From: Dietzia sp032248695
GTDB lineage: Bacteria; Actinomycetota; Actinomycetes; Mycobacteriales; Mycobacteriaceae
Length of the DNA stretch: 64,000 bases
Direction: 5' to 3'
Assembly (NCBI RefSeq): GCF_032248695.1
Contig: NZ_JAVHXC010000001.1
Span: forward strand, 1-64,000
How positions within the stretch are numbered: the first letter of the stretch is position 1; each line of letters starts with the position of its first letter. The translations under genes were made by a program, and so were the position numbers. Under the pieces are notes generated by a model. That model was not told the DNA's origin, did no database searches, and saw only the letters and a program-made list of their open reading frames with translations. Shown in pieces: positions 26,166 through 36,734 of the stretch.

Positions 26166-26603
26166 GTGACCGAGAACAAGAACATGCCCGAGGCGACCGC
26201 CGAGACCACCTCCGTGTTCCGTGCCGAACTCCTCAACGAGTCCGACCAGCAGTCGGCCCAGTCCGATTCCGCGGTGACGGGTGTCGAGGGGCTGCCCGAG
26301 GGGCAGGCTCTGCTCGTGGTCAAGCGGGGCCCCAACGCGGGTTCTCGGTTCCTCCTCGACCAGAGCACCACCTCGGCCGGTCGGCATCCGGACAGCGACA
26401 TCTTCCTCGACGACGTCACCGTGAGCCGTCGGCACGCGGAGTTCCGCAGCGAGGGTGAGACCTTCACTGTCGTCGACGTGGGTTCGCTCAACGGGACCTA
26501 CGTCAACCGGGAGCCGGTCGATTCCGCGTCGCTGTCCAACGGTGACGAGGTCCAGATCGGCAAGTTCCGTCTCGTCTTCCTGACGGGTACGCCCGGGCAG
26601 TGA
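26166..26603 (+). CDS. garA: FHA-domain regulator GarA/OdhI
   Basis: GarA/OdhI inhibits the 2-oxoglutarate dehydrogenase E1 subunit and modulates glutamate metabolism; phosphorylation by PknG or PknB switches it off. The 145-residue protein has the phospho-acceptor motif ETTSVF with T14 and T15, the same numbering as in OdhI. Its FHA domain (about residues 47–140) has the phosphothreonine-binding residues G72–R73, S87–H90 and N109–G110. It stands in the conserved gcvH–garA–ftsR order. Confidence 0.95.
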   Translation: MTENKNMPEATAETTSVFRAELLNESDQQSAQSDSAVTGVEGLPEGQALLVVKRGPNAGSRFLLDQSTTSAGRHPDSDIFLDDVTVSRRHAEFRSEGETFTVVDVGSLNGTYVNREPVDSASLSNGDEVQIGKFRLVFLTGTPGQ

Positions 26604-27337
26604 CCGCCGCCGGACAGGGCGCCCCGAAAGAGGAGGAATACCTCTCCATCGGAGGCGTCATCGCACTTCTGAGTCCGGAGTTCCCGGACCTCACGGTGTC
26701 GAAGGTCCGGTTCCTCGAGAACGAAGGGCTGGTCACCCCTGAACGTACGGCGAGCGGGTACCGGCGCTTCCGCGTCGAGGACCGCGAACGCCTGCGGTAC
26801 GTGCTGACCGCCCAGCGGGACAGGTATCTGCCGCTCAAGGTGATCCGCCAGGAACTCGACGCCCTCGACGCGGCGATCGCCGACGGGTCCACCACGGCGC
26901 TCCGGCCGCGGCCGGGGGCGGACGGGGTGCCCGGTTCCGCTCCGGACGACTTCCGCAGCGACACCGTCACGCGGCTCACCAGGGAGAACGTCATCGAGCA
27001 GTCCGGCGTCGACGCGGCGTTGGTCGACGCCCTGGTCGACGCCGGCCTGATCGTCGCGGGCGCCGGTGGCTTCTACGATCCGGAGGCGGTGCTCATCGCC
27101 CGGACCGCTCACGATCTCGCCGCGCACGGCGTGGACGTCCGCCACCTCCGCAGCTTCCGCACGGCGGCCGACCGGCAGACCGGGCTGATTACGCAGATCG
27201 CCGGGCCCGTCGCCCGGCAGGGTGACGCGGATGCGCGGGATCGGGCCGCCGAGCTCGCGCGGGAGATCGCCGCGCTGTCGGTCTCCTTGCATTCCACCCT
27301 GGTGACCGTAGCGGTCAGGCACGCGCTGGAGCACTGA
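26600..27337 (+). CDS. ftsR: MerR-family regulator FtsR
   Basis: The 245-residue regulator has an N-terminal winged-helix MerR domain (residues about 12–80: SIGGVIALLSPEF, SKVRFLENEGLV, SGYRRF). FtsR of C. glutamicum activates ftsZ, and Rv1828 is the M. tuberculosis counterpart. No metal-binding Cys cluster is present at the C-terminus, so it is not a metal sensor. It overlaps garA by 4 nt and should be cotranscribed with it. Confidence 0.88.
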   Translation: MTAAGQGAPKEEEYLSIGGVIALLSPEFPDLTVSKVRFLENEGLVTPERTASGYRRFRVEDRERLRYVLTAQRDRYLPLKVIRQELDALDAAIADGSTTALRPRPGADGVPGSAPDDFRSDTVTRLTRENVIEQSGVDAALVDALVDAGLIVAGAGGFYDPEAVLIARTAHDLAAHGVDVRHLRSFRTAADRQTGLITQIAGPVARQGDADARDRAAELAREIAALSVSLHSTLVTVAVRHALEH

Positions 27338-27375
27338 GGGCTCACGCGTCCGCTCGCGACGAACCACATCGAGGC

Positions 27376-27381
27376 TAGGCT
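27376..27381 (+). promoter_or_regulatory. -10 box (TAGGCT), leaderless promoter of the DUF151 gene
   Basis: TAGGCT is followed by exactly 6 nt and GTG 27388, the spacing expected for a leaderless transcript. Confidence 0.5.
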
Positions 27382-27387
27382 GGGGAC

Positions 27388-27918
27388 GTGGGAGAGGCGG
27401 AGAACATGGGGAAGAACATGCGTGAGGTCGACGTCGTCGGTATCCGTTTCGAAGAGCCGGAGTACGCGCCCGTGCTGATCCTGCACGAGAAGGACGGGGG
27501 CCGATACGTCCCGATCTGGATCGGCGCGTCCGAGGCCGCGGCCATCAGCCTCCAGCAGCAGGGGGTCCGGCCCAGCAGGCCGCTGACGCACGACCTGGTG
27601 GCCACACTGCTCGAGACCTTCTCGCACCCGTTGGAGAAGGTGGAGATCGTGGGCGTGTCCGAGGGGACGTTCTACGCCGAGATGGTGTTCGCCGACACCC
27701 GTGTGTCGGCGCGCCCGTCCGACGCCGTGGCGGTGGCGTTGCGGACCGCGGCCCCGGTTCTCGTCAGTCCGGAGGTTCTCGACGAGGTCGGGATCTCTCT
27801 CGTGGAGCAGGGCGAGGAAGAGGTCGAGGCCTTCCGCGAGTTCCTCGACCAGGTGAGCCCGGACGACTTCCTCGGAGGCGGCGGGCCGGCTGAGAATCCC
27901 GGCGGATCCACCTCCTGA
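27388..27918 (+). CDS. Bifunctional nuclease family protein (DUF151)
   Basis: The 176-residue protein has the DUF151 core: VLILHEKDGGRYVPIWIG, EAAAISLQQQG, LTHDLV and the SARPSDAVAVALR motif. Family members in plants were reported as bifunctional nucleases; the role in actinobacteria (Rv1829) is not established. A short acidic tail follows the domain. The GTG start is supported by the leaderless promoter; an in-frame ATG lies five codons later. Confidence 0.88.
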   Translation: MGEAENMGKNMREVDVVGIRFEEPEYAPVLILHEKDGGRYVPIWIGASEAAAISLQQQGVRPSRPLTHDLVATLLETFSHPLEKVEIVGVSEGTFYAEMVFADTRVSARPSDAVAVALRTAAPVLVSPEVLDEVGISLVEQGEEEVEAFREFLDQVSPDDFLGGGGPAENPGGSTS

Positions 27919-27972
27919 CCAGGGGATAGGCGGCTCACTCCAGTCACTCGGTCACCAATCCGCAGGTAACGA

Positions 27973-28006
27973 TTGAGTCTAAAGTTCAACTTGAGGTTGA
28001 GGTTTA
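27973..28006 (+). promoter_or_regulatory. Probable MerR operator upstream of the second merR gene
   Basis: TCAAC (27986–27990) and GTTGA (27996–28000) form an inverted repeat around TTGAG, embedded in the repeated pattern TTGAGGTTGAGGTT. A TTGAGT at 27973 could act as -35. A symmetric site within a promoter spacer is typical of MerR-type control. The flanking 27919–28156 region is otherwise free of genes and its transcript start is not clear. Confidence 0.5.
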
Positions 28007-28156
28007 CCGCGTGTCCTGTTGATAGTGGATCCCGGCGGGCATAGCGTTGCCCCCAGTGAACTACACCGATGGTGTTCACGCGTCCAGGATCCGGGTCTCG
28101 TCCCGGGTACCGTGCCGCCCCGAACGAGGCGGCACCCGCAGCTTGAGGGAGCAAAC

Positions 28157-28798
28157 GTGGCCGACCACACCCGGGTCTCGGAGCCGTCCGACGCCGTACC
28201 GAACACGCAGAGCCTTTTCGGTGACGCCGTCGAGGGGACGCAGGCGTCCTTCGACGAGGTGCAGCCCGGACTGTTCCCGGACGACGGGATCCCGGACGGG
28301 ACCAGCGGGTACCGCGTGCCGATCGCCTGCCAGATCGCGGGGATCACCTACCGTCAGCTCGACTACTGGGCGCGCACCGACCTGGTCGTGCCGTCGATCC
28401 GGAACGCCGCGGGATCGGGCAGTCAGCGTCTGTACTCGTTCAAGGACATCCTGGTCCTGAAGATCGTCAAGCAGCTCCTCGACACCGGCATCTCCCTCCA
28501 GAACATCCGCAAGGCCGTGGATCAGATCCGGTCGCGCGGCGTCGAGGACCTGGCCACCATCACGCTGTTCTCGGACGGCCGGACCGTCTTCGAGTGCACG
28601 TCCAAGGAGGAGGTGTTCGACCTCCTCCAGGGCGGGCAGGGCGTCTTCGGCATCGGGATCGGCGGTGCGATGCGTGAGCTGGCCGGGTCCATCTCCGAGT
28701 TCCCGGCGGAGACGGTGTCGGAGGACGACATCGTGGCGCCGATGGAGGACGAGCTCGCCGCCCGTCGTCGGGCCCGCGCCTCCCGCCGTACCGGCTGA
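28157..28798 (+). CDS. MerR-family transcriptional regulator (Rv1830-like)
   Basis: This 213-residue regulator has a MerR DNA-binding domain at about residues 55–125 (YRVPIACQIAGITYRQLDYW, GSGSQRLYSFKDI). The N-terminal 50 residues are acidic and Pro-rich. No effector domain is recognised. GTG 28157 has a GAGGGAGC ribosome site. It is the second MerR gene in the conserved block and precedes the glycine riboswitch and gcvP, as in M. tuberculosis. Autoregulation through the upstream inverted repeat is likely but unproven. Confidence 0.87.
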   Translation: MADHTRVSEPSDAVPNTQSLFGDAVEGTQASFDEVQPGLFPDDGIPDGTSGYRVPIACQIAGITYRQLDYWARTDLVVPSIRNAAGSGSQRLYSFKDILVLKIVKQLLDTGISLQNIRKAVDQIRSRGVEDLATITLFSDGRTVFECTSKEEVFDLLQGGQGVFGIGIGGAMRELAGSISEFPAETVSEDDIVAPMEDELAARRRARASRRTG

Positions 28799-28813
28799 TC
28801 GTCCGCCGTCGTC

Positions 28814-28819
28814 TAGACT
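28814..28819 (+). promoter_or_regulatory. -10 box (TAGACT) of the riboswitch–gcvP transcript
   Basis: TAGACT lies about 23 nt before the first aptamer, so the predicted start near 28826 places the whole riboswitch in the gcvP leader. Confidence 0.5.
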
Positions 28820-28841
28820 CGGCGGTGCGTTCACGCGTCCC

Positions 28842-29052
28842 ACGGGAGAGCTCCGCGGCCATGGCCGCGGGCGCCGAAGGAGCAACTCCTCTCCGAGAAT
28901 CTCTCAGGCACCCGGACCGTGCGGTCGTCGAACGCCTCTGGAGAGCGGTGGAACAGACCACCCGCCCACGGGGAAAGCGGGGTCCGTAGACCGGGCCCGG
29001 CGAATCTCTCAGGCGCCGGCACCCGTCCGGCAGGGGACAGAGCGGAGAGGGA
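28842..29052 (+). promoter_or_regulatory. Tandem glycine riboswitch
   Basis: Two consecutive glycine aptamers are visible. The first runs from GGGAGAG (28844) through GCGCCGAAGGAGCAA and AATCTCTCAGGC to the CTCTGGAGAG junction near 28936–28945. The second has ACGGGGAAAGC, a second AATCTCTCAGGC and GGGGACAGAGCGGAG, ending near 29052. Both share the conserved CTCTCAGGC core that binds glycine. A 7-bp GC hairpin (29066–29085) follows and may be the expression platform. The switch most likely turns on gcvP when glycine is abundant. Confidence 0.92.
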
Positions 29053-29065
29053 GCACCGGCCCGCA

Positions 29066-29085
29066 GGCCGCCTGTCCGGGCGGCC
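29066..29085 (+). promoter_or_regulatory. Hairpin between the riboswitch and the gcvP ribosome site
   Basis: GGCCGCC (29066–29072) pairs with GGCGGCC (29079–29085). It ends about 10 nt before the GAGGAG ribosome site of gcvP and lacks a T-run, so it may control translation or act as a Rho-linked switch. Confidence 0.5.
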
Positions 29086-29105
29086 CCGCCATCTGAGGAG
29101 CACCT

Positions 29106-31985
<2,880 letters not shown>

Positions 31986-32031
31986 GAGGTCCACCGCGGC
32001 GCGCTCACCGCCGGGGTCCGGGGTGGTGTCG

Positions 32032-32055
32032 TACCCGCATGACACCGTGCGGGTA
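32032..32055 (+). repeat. Inverted repeat overlapping the start codon at 32055
   Basis: TACCCGCA (32032–32039) pairs perfectly with TGCGGGTA (32048–32055) around 8 nt. The last base of the right arm is the A of the ATG. It could be a repressor site or a hairpin that hides the start. Confidence 0.55.
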
Positions 32056-32879
32056 TGACCACGACCGGACCCCGCCTCGCGCCCGAACTCCCCGCGGACT
32101 GTCTCGACTGGTGCCGCGCCCAGCCTCCCGCCCTGCTCGTGGCGGACGAGTACGTGCAGGTCGACCTCGACCGCTGGAACTTCCGTCTCGCGGAGAAGGG
32201 GATCGACCTCCGTCTGGTCGCCGCGGGCCCCGACGGCGGGCTGGTGGAATCCGGGGCCGGGTTCCTGCGCAGGAGTGATCTCTGGGCGGCCGGTCGCCGG
32301 GCGCGCGGGAGCCTGGAGGAGTCCGTGGTGGCGCTCTACATGTGCGCCGCGTGGCTCTCCTCGCACCCGTTGAGGTCGGGCGTCAAGCGGGGACTGCCGG
32401 ACTTCCGCGTACCCGCCCGCGACCGTGCGGGGTGGCGGTCGGTGTCGTCCCACGGGTATCCGCTCGTGCTGCACGAGGTCGTGGACTGGCTCGACGCGCC
32501 CGTGGAGGCCATGAACCTCCTGCGACACGGAGCGCCCGCGGGCGCGGGCCGAGGGGTCCCGGACCTGGGATACCCGTTGGCCTCGCTCTACCTGTCCTCG
32601 CTGGGCATGGCGTGGTCGGCGCAGAGCATCGTGCCGGTCGACCCGGCCGGGGTGGGAACGCTCGTGCACTCCGGATGGACCGAGATCGAGTCCGCGGCCC
32701 GGCTGACCCCGCGGCGCTACCAACGCTATCTGGACGTGGTGGCCGCATGGGCGAGGGAGGCCGCCGTGGACCCGCTGGTCGTGGAGATGTGGTTGGTCCA
32801 CGACTGGCACGCGCGGCGCGCAGAGGTCTCACCGAGGGGATCATCCACCCGGACGCCTCCCGGAAGTCGCCCGCGCTGA
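32055..32879 (+). CDS. Hypothetical protein of 274 residues
   Basis: I do not recognise this family. The protein is soluble, mixed alpha/beta, with many Trp residues and the segments WNFRLAEKGIDLRLV, ESVVALYMCAAWLSSHPLR, LVLHEVVDWLDAPVEAMNLL and RYQRYLDVVAAWAREAAVDP. There is no signal peptide. The last 25 residues are Ser/Pro/Arg-rich and probably disordered. No ribosome site is evident before the ATG, and an inverted repeat ends on it. The coding call rests on length, composition and the clean fit between gcvP and the hydrolase gene. Confidence 0.65.
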   Translation: MTTTGPRLAPELPADCLDWCRAQPPALLVADEYVQVDLDRWNFRLAEKGIDLRLVAAGPDGGLVESGAGFLRRSDLWAAGRRARGSLEESVVALYMCAAWLSSHPLRSGVKRGLPDFRVPARDRAGWRSVSSHGYPLVLHEVVDWLDAPVEAMNLLRHGAPAGAGRGVPDLGYPLASLYLSSLGMAWSAQSIVPVDPAGVGTLVHSGWTEIESAARLTPRRYQRYLDVVAAWAREAAVDPLVVEMWLVHDWHARRAEVSPRGSSTRTPPGSRPR

Positions 32880-32892
32880 CCCCCGCACCGGT

Positions 32893-32898
32893 TAGGGT
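32893..32898 (+). promoter_or_regulatory. -10 box (TAGGGT), leaderless promoter of the hydrolase gene
   Basis: TAGGGT is followed by exactly 6 nt and ATG 32905. Confidence 0.55.
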
Positions 32899-32904
32899 CC
32901 GCGC

Positions 32905-33753
32905 ATGGAACCCCGCAGCGTCTCGGTGGACGTCCCGGTCGGCACCCTCGACGTCCTCGTCTGGGATGCCGGCACCCCGGAGCCGTCGGCGGACCCGGGC
33001 CGCACGGTGCTCGCCCTCCACGGCTTCCCGGAGTCGGCGTGGGAGTGGGAACGCGTGGCGGGGGTTCTCACCGGGCACGGGGTCCGGGTGATCGCCCCGA
33101 TGCAGCGTGGGTACTCGCCCGGTGCACGGCCGGATGGCATCGAGGCGTATGCGATCGAGCACCTGGCCGCCGATGCGCTGGCGGTGATGGACCGGTTCGG
33201 CCTCGGGCGCGCCCACGTCCTGGGTCACGACTGGGGCTCCTCGGTGGCGTGGTGGCTCGCCGGTCATCACGCGGGCCGGGTGGCGAGCCTCACCGCCGTC
33301 TCCGTGCCGCACCTCGGGGCGTTCGCCGACGCCGTGGCGTCGGACCCGGACCAGCAGGCCCGGTCGGCCTACTTCGACCTGTTCCGGCAGGAGGGTAAGG
33401 CGGAGGACGTCCTGCTCGAGGACGGCGCCCGCCGCCTCCGCGCCATGTTCGCCGGTCAGGTCCCGGACGACCTGGTGTCCCGGCACCTGGGGATCCTCGG
33501 TGACCGGGCCGCTCTGACGGGGGCGCTGAACTGGTACCGGGCGATGAGACGGTATGAGCTGCCCGACGTGACGGTCCCCACCACCTTCGTGTGGGGCGGG
33601 CGGGATCCGGCGATCGCACGGAGCGGGGCCGAGGCGACGGCGGCCAGGGTGGCGGGGGAGTACCGCTTCGTCCCGCTTCCCGATGCGGGGCACTGGCTAC
33701 CGGAACAGGACGCGGAGCTGCTCGCCCGCGAGGTGTTGGAACGGATCGGCTGA
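32905..33753 (+). CDS. Alpha/beta hydrolase, epoxide hydrolase/dehalogenase-like
   Basis: The 282-residue protein has the oxyanion-hole segment HGFPES (39–44), the nucleophile elbow GHDWGS with D109, and the catalytic His in DAGHWLP (about H263). An Asp nucleophile, not Ser, points to the epoxide hydrolase/haloalkane dehalogenase branch. The substrate cannot be inferred. It has its own leaderless promoter and faces an acyl-CoA synthetase gene. Confidence 0.85.
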   Translation: MEPRSVSVDVPVGTLDVLVWDAGTPEPSADPGRTVLALHGFPESAWEWERVAGVLTGHGVRVIAPMQRGYSPGARPDGIEAYAIEHLAADALAVMDRFGLGRAHVLGHDWGSSVAWWLAGHHAGRVASLTAVSVPHLGAFADAVASDPDQQARSAYFDLFRQEGKAEDVLLEDGARRLRAMFAGQVPDDLVSRHLGILGDRAALTGALNWYRAMRRYELPDVTVPTTFVWGGRDPAIARSGAEATAARVAGEYRFVPLPDAGHWLPEQDAELLAREVLERIG

Positions 33754-33760
33754 CCGGCGC

Positions 33761-33784
33761 GGGGGCGGGCCACCGGTCGCCCCC
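33761..33784. terminator. Hairpin between convergent hydrolase and fadD genes
   Basis: GGGGGCG (33761–33767) pairs with CGCCCCC (33778–33784) around a 10-nt loop. It fills most of the 42-nt gap between two convergent genes and can act in both directions, though no T-run is present. Confidence 0.55.
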
Positions 33785-33795
33785 GCCACCGTCCC

Positions 33796-35349
33796 TCAGC
33801 TCTGCCGGAGCTCGCGCTTGAGCAGCTTGCCCGACTGGTTCCGCGGCAGCTCGTCGACGAACACCACCCGCTTGGGGACCTTGAACGGCGCCAGGTGCTC
33901 GCGGGTGCCGGCGATGATCTCGTCCTCGGTGGCCCGGCTGCCGTCCTTGAGCACCACCACGGCGGTCACCGCCTCGATCCACCGGGGATCCGGGGTGCCG
34001 ATCACCGCGACCTCGGCCACCCGCTCGTCGCGGTACACCGCGTCCTCCACCTCCCGTGAGGCCACCAGCACGCCTCCGGTGTTGATGACGTCCTTGATGC
34101 GGTCCACGACCTCGACGTACCCCTCCTCGTCGCGGATGACGAGATCGCCGGAGTGGAACCAGCCGTCACGGAACGCCTCGCGGGTGGCGTCGGGCTTGTT
34201 CCAGTAGCCCAGGCACAACTGCGGTGAGCGGTAGACGATCTCGCCGCGCTCGCCGGCGGCCACCTCGACCCCGGCGTCGTCGACGACGCGGGCCTCGACG
34301 AAGAAGACGGGTCGCCCGGCGCTCGCCGGCCGGGCATCGTGCTCCTCGGGGCGCAGTACGCACGCCAGCGGGCCGATCTCGGACTGCCCGAAGCAGTTGT
34401 AGAACCCGAGGTCCGGGTACCGCGCACGCAGCCGTTGGAGCACGGTCACGGGCATGATCGAGGCCCCGTACTGGGCCTTGCGCAGGCTCGACAGGTCACG
34501 GGTCTCGAGGTCCGGGTGGGATGCGAGCGGGACCCAGACGGTGGGGGCGAGGAACAGGGACCCGATCCGGTCCTGTTCGACGCGGCGGAGGATCTCGGCG
34601 ACGTCGGGCGCCGCCATGAGGTGGACGGTCGCGCCCAGTGACAGGTACGGCATGGCGAACACGTGCATGGCCGCGGAGTGGTAGAGCGGCATGGTGATCA
34701 ACGGTTCGTCGTCGGCGGCCAGGTCGAGGGACAGGATGCAGCTGACGTACTCGTGGGTCAGCGCGGAGTGGGTCATCATGGCGCCCTTGGGGCGGGAGGT
34801 GGTGCCCGAGGTGTAGAGGAGCTGGGCGAGGTCGTCGCCGGAGGCGGGCGAGTCGACGGGCGTGCTCTCACCGGCGTCGAGGGCGGTGCCCAGGACGGTG
34901 CCGTCGGGGTCGTCGCCGGCGGCGGGGCGGAGCGCGAGGGACGGCAGGCCTCCGAGCCCGGCGAGGACCTCGTCGAGTGCAGGGGCCTGGGCTGGGTCGA
35001 CCAGGACCAGCGAGGCGCCGGAGTCGGTGAGGAGGTATTCGAGTTCACCACCGGTGAGGGCGTAGTTCACGGGGACGTGGACGTACCCGGCGCGCGAGGT
35101 CGCGAGGAAGGCGAGGAGATAGGCGTCCGAGTTGACGCCGTAGGCGGCGATCCGGGCCCCGTCCTCGAGACCGCGGGCGGCGAGGCGGGTGGCGACGCGG
35201 TCGACGGCGCCGTCGAGTTCGGCGTAGGTCCAGCGGCGGTCGCCGAACGTGAGGGCGACGCGGTCCGGGAAGCGGGAGGCCGACCGACGCAGCAGCGCGT
35301 CGACGGTTCCGGCGGCGGCGGAGGGGGCGGGAGAGGGGGAGTGGGCCAT
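33796..35349 (-). CDS. Acyl-CoA synthetase (AMP-forming, FadD type)
   Basis: This adenylate-forming enzyme activates a carboxylic acid, probably a fatty acid, to its CoA thioester. The 517-residue protein has the phosphate loop YTSGTTSRPKGAM, the motif GYWNKPDATREAF, the hinge DRIKDVINTGG and the C-terminal catalytic lysine in SGKLLKREL. All core motifs are intact. Chain length is not predictable. The start codon is fixed by a leaderless promoter. Confidence 0.9.
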   Translation of the reverse strand: MAHSPSPAPSAAAGTVDALLRRSASRFPDRVALTFGDRRWTYAELDGAVDRVATRLAARGLEDGARIAAYGVNSDAYLLAFLATSRAGYVHVPVNYALTGGELEYLLTDSGASLVLVDPAQAPALDEVLAGLGGLPSLALRPAAGDDPDGTVLGTALDAGESTPVDSPASGDDLAQLLYTSGTTSRPKGAMMTHSALTHEYVSCILSLDLAADDEPLITMPLYHSAAMHVFAMPYLSLGATVHLMAAPDVAEILRRVEQDRIGSLFLAPTVWVPLASHPDLETRDLSSLRKAQYGASIMPVTVLQRLRARYPDLGFYNCFGQSEIGPLACVLRPEEHDARPASAGRPVFFVEARVVDDAGVEVAAGERGEIVYRSPQLCLGYWNKPDATREAFRDGWFHSGDLVIRDEEGYVEVVDRIKDVINTGGVLVASREVEDAVYRDERVAEVAVIGTPDPRWIEAVTAVVVLKDGSRATEDEIIAGTREHLAPFKVPKRVVFVDELPRNQSGKLLKRELRQS

Positions 35350-35355
35350 GCCCCG

Positions 35356-35361
35356 ACCCTA
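35356..35361 (-). promoter_or_regulatory. -10 box (TAGGGT), leaderless promoter of the acyl-CoA synthetase gene
   Basis: On the minus strand TATAGGGT is followed by 6 nt and the ATG of the synthetase gene. Confidence 0.55.
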
Positions 35362-35390
35362 TAGCCGCGCGTGCCGGCCGGGAGGCGAAG

Positions 35391-35639
35391 CTAGGCGTCC
35401 GAGCGGAGCAACTCCAGGACGGCCGGGGGGATGCTGCCGTCGGCCTCGCGCGGTGTCCACTGTTCGCCGGGTACCCACTGGGAGCCGCATCCGCGGCAGG
35501 CGAAGAGGGGCTCTCCCCGACGGTCGACGGGCGTGCGGTTCCAGTTGCACAGGTCCCGGCAGGACCGTACCCGCAGGGCGGCGAGGTCGGGGTCCGCGCG
35601 GCGCCGCGCGAGGGCTCGGAGGGAGGCGGGAACAGGCAT
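35391..35639 (-). CDS. Small Cys-containing conserved protein (82 residues)
   Basis: The protein is Arg-rich at the N-terminus and contains four Cys: SCRDLCNWN and ACRGCGSQW. The paired Cys could bind zinc. ATG 35639 begins MPVPASLRALARRR. An in-frame GTG at 35651 is possible, but a TATCGT box ending at 35650 overlaps it and would place the transcript start just before the ATG. Function is unknown. Confidence 0.65.
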   Translation of the reverse strand: MPVPASLRALARRRADPDLAALRVRSCRDLCNWNRTPVDRRGEPLFACRGCGSQWVPGEQWTPREADGSIPPAVLELLRSDA

Positions 35640-35753
35640 GTCACCGGACACGATAGTCGTGCCCGCGTGCGGGGGGCCGAGCCGCGGGGGTCCGCAGGGG
35701 TGGGGCGCCCGCTGGGTACCCTGACCGGATCGTCAGGGGAACGGAGGAGACGG

Positions 35754-36155
35754 ATGACGGCGTGTCCGTGTGGGAGTGGGGTCGGGTTCGGGCAGTGCTG
35801 TGGCCCGATCGTCGAGGACGGGGTGCCGGCGGGGACGGCGGAGGCGTTGATGCGCTCCCGCTACACGGCGTTCAGGCTGGACCGGACGGAGCACCTCTGG
35901 CGGACGTGGCATCCGCGGACCCGGCCGGCGAGGGTCGAGCCGTCGGAGGTGGAGTGGACCGGCCTGACCGTCGTGGAGGTGGTGGCCGGAGGGGGTGACG
36001 ACGACGACGGGGTGGTCGAGTTCGAGGCCCGGTTCGTCGGGCCGGCCGGACCGGACGTGATGCGTGAGCGGTCGTTGTTCGAACGCAGGGGAGGGCGGTG
36101 GACGTATGTGGCGCCGGACCCGGCGGGACCGGCGCCGGCGGGCGGTCAGGACTGA
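35754..36155 (+). CDS. YchJ/SEC-C motif family protein
   Basis: The 133-residue protein opens with the SEC-C-type zinc motif CPCGSGVGFGQCCGP (residues 4–18), then the YchJ-type ALMRSRYTAFRLDRTEHLWRTWHP segment in an NTF2-like fold. The UPF0225 family has no established function. ATG 35754 has a GGAGGAGA ribosome site. Its 3' end overlaps the convergent lipoprotein gene by 10 nt. Confidence 0.88.
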   Translation: MTACPCGSGVGFGQCCGPIVEDGVPAGTAEALMRSRYTAFRLDRTEHLWRTWHPRTRPARVEPSEVEWTGLTVVEVVAGGGDDDDGVVEFEARFVGPAGPDVMRERSLFERRGGRWTYVAPDPAGPAPAGGQD

Positions 36156-36682
36156 GTCGGGTCGACGGGTTGGCGTGTCACGGTGATGGACCCGATCGTG
36201 GAGGGGGTGGTCAGCTCGATGCGGCCGACGCGGGTCCCGGGGGGCACGGTCCACGCGACCATGCCCCGGATCTCCTGCCCGGGGGTCGTCATCCGGGACG
36301 GCACGAGCGGGTCGGGAACGACGCCGGCGGGGTCGTCGATCCGCTCGAACGGCCTGCCGGAGGGGTCGTAGGCGTGGAGGTCCTCGGGCCCGAGCTCCGG
36401 TTGTCCCGCGGACTGGACGGCGCGGACGTCCACCACGAGGACGGGGTCCGGGTACGAGTAGGTCTGCACCAGCCGGAGGTTCGAGACGGTCACCGTGGCG
36501 TCCCACGTGTCCGCGGACACCGGGAACGGTCGGTCGAACTGCTGTGAGGTGGGCACGGGGCCGCTCGGGGCGGAGGCAGGGGCGGGTACCCCGCGGCGGT
36601 CGTCGTCCCCGAGCAGTGACGAGCAGGCACCGGTCAGGACTGTCGCCGCGGTGATCGTGGCGAGGAGGGCGGCGCGACGCAT
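36146..36682 (-). CDS. Lipoprotein with DUF4352-like domain
   Basis: The start at 36682 gives a signal peptide MRRAALLATITAATVLTGAC with the lipobox LTGAC (Cys 20), so the protein should be lipid-anchored on the outer face of the membrane. The mature part is a beta-rich domain like DUF4352 (VTVSNLRLVQTYSYPDPVLVVDV, then VPPGTRVGRIEL). The 178-residue product has no catalytic motif. An upstream in-frame start would bury the signal peptide. Confidence 0.82.
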   Translation of the reverse strand: MRRAALLATITAATVLTGACSSLLGDDDRRGVPAPASAPSGPVPTSQQFDRPFPVSADTWDATVTVSNLRLVQTYSYPDPVLVVDVRAVQSAGQPELGPEDLHAYDPSGRPFERIDDPAGVVPDPLVPSRMTTPGQEIRGMVAWTVPPGTRVGRIELTTPSTIGSITVTRQPVDPTQS

Positions 36683-36734
36683 GGGCGCTCCTGTGGCGGG
36701 ATCGGGCGCCGGGCCCTTCCCGGCGGTGCAAATC

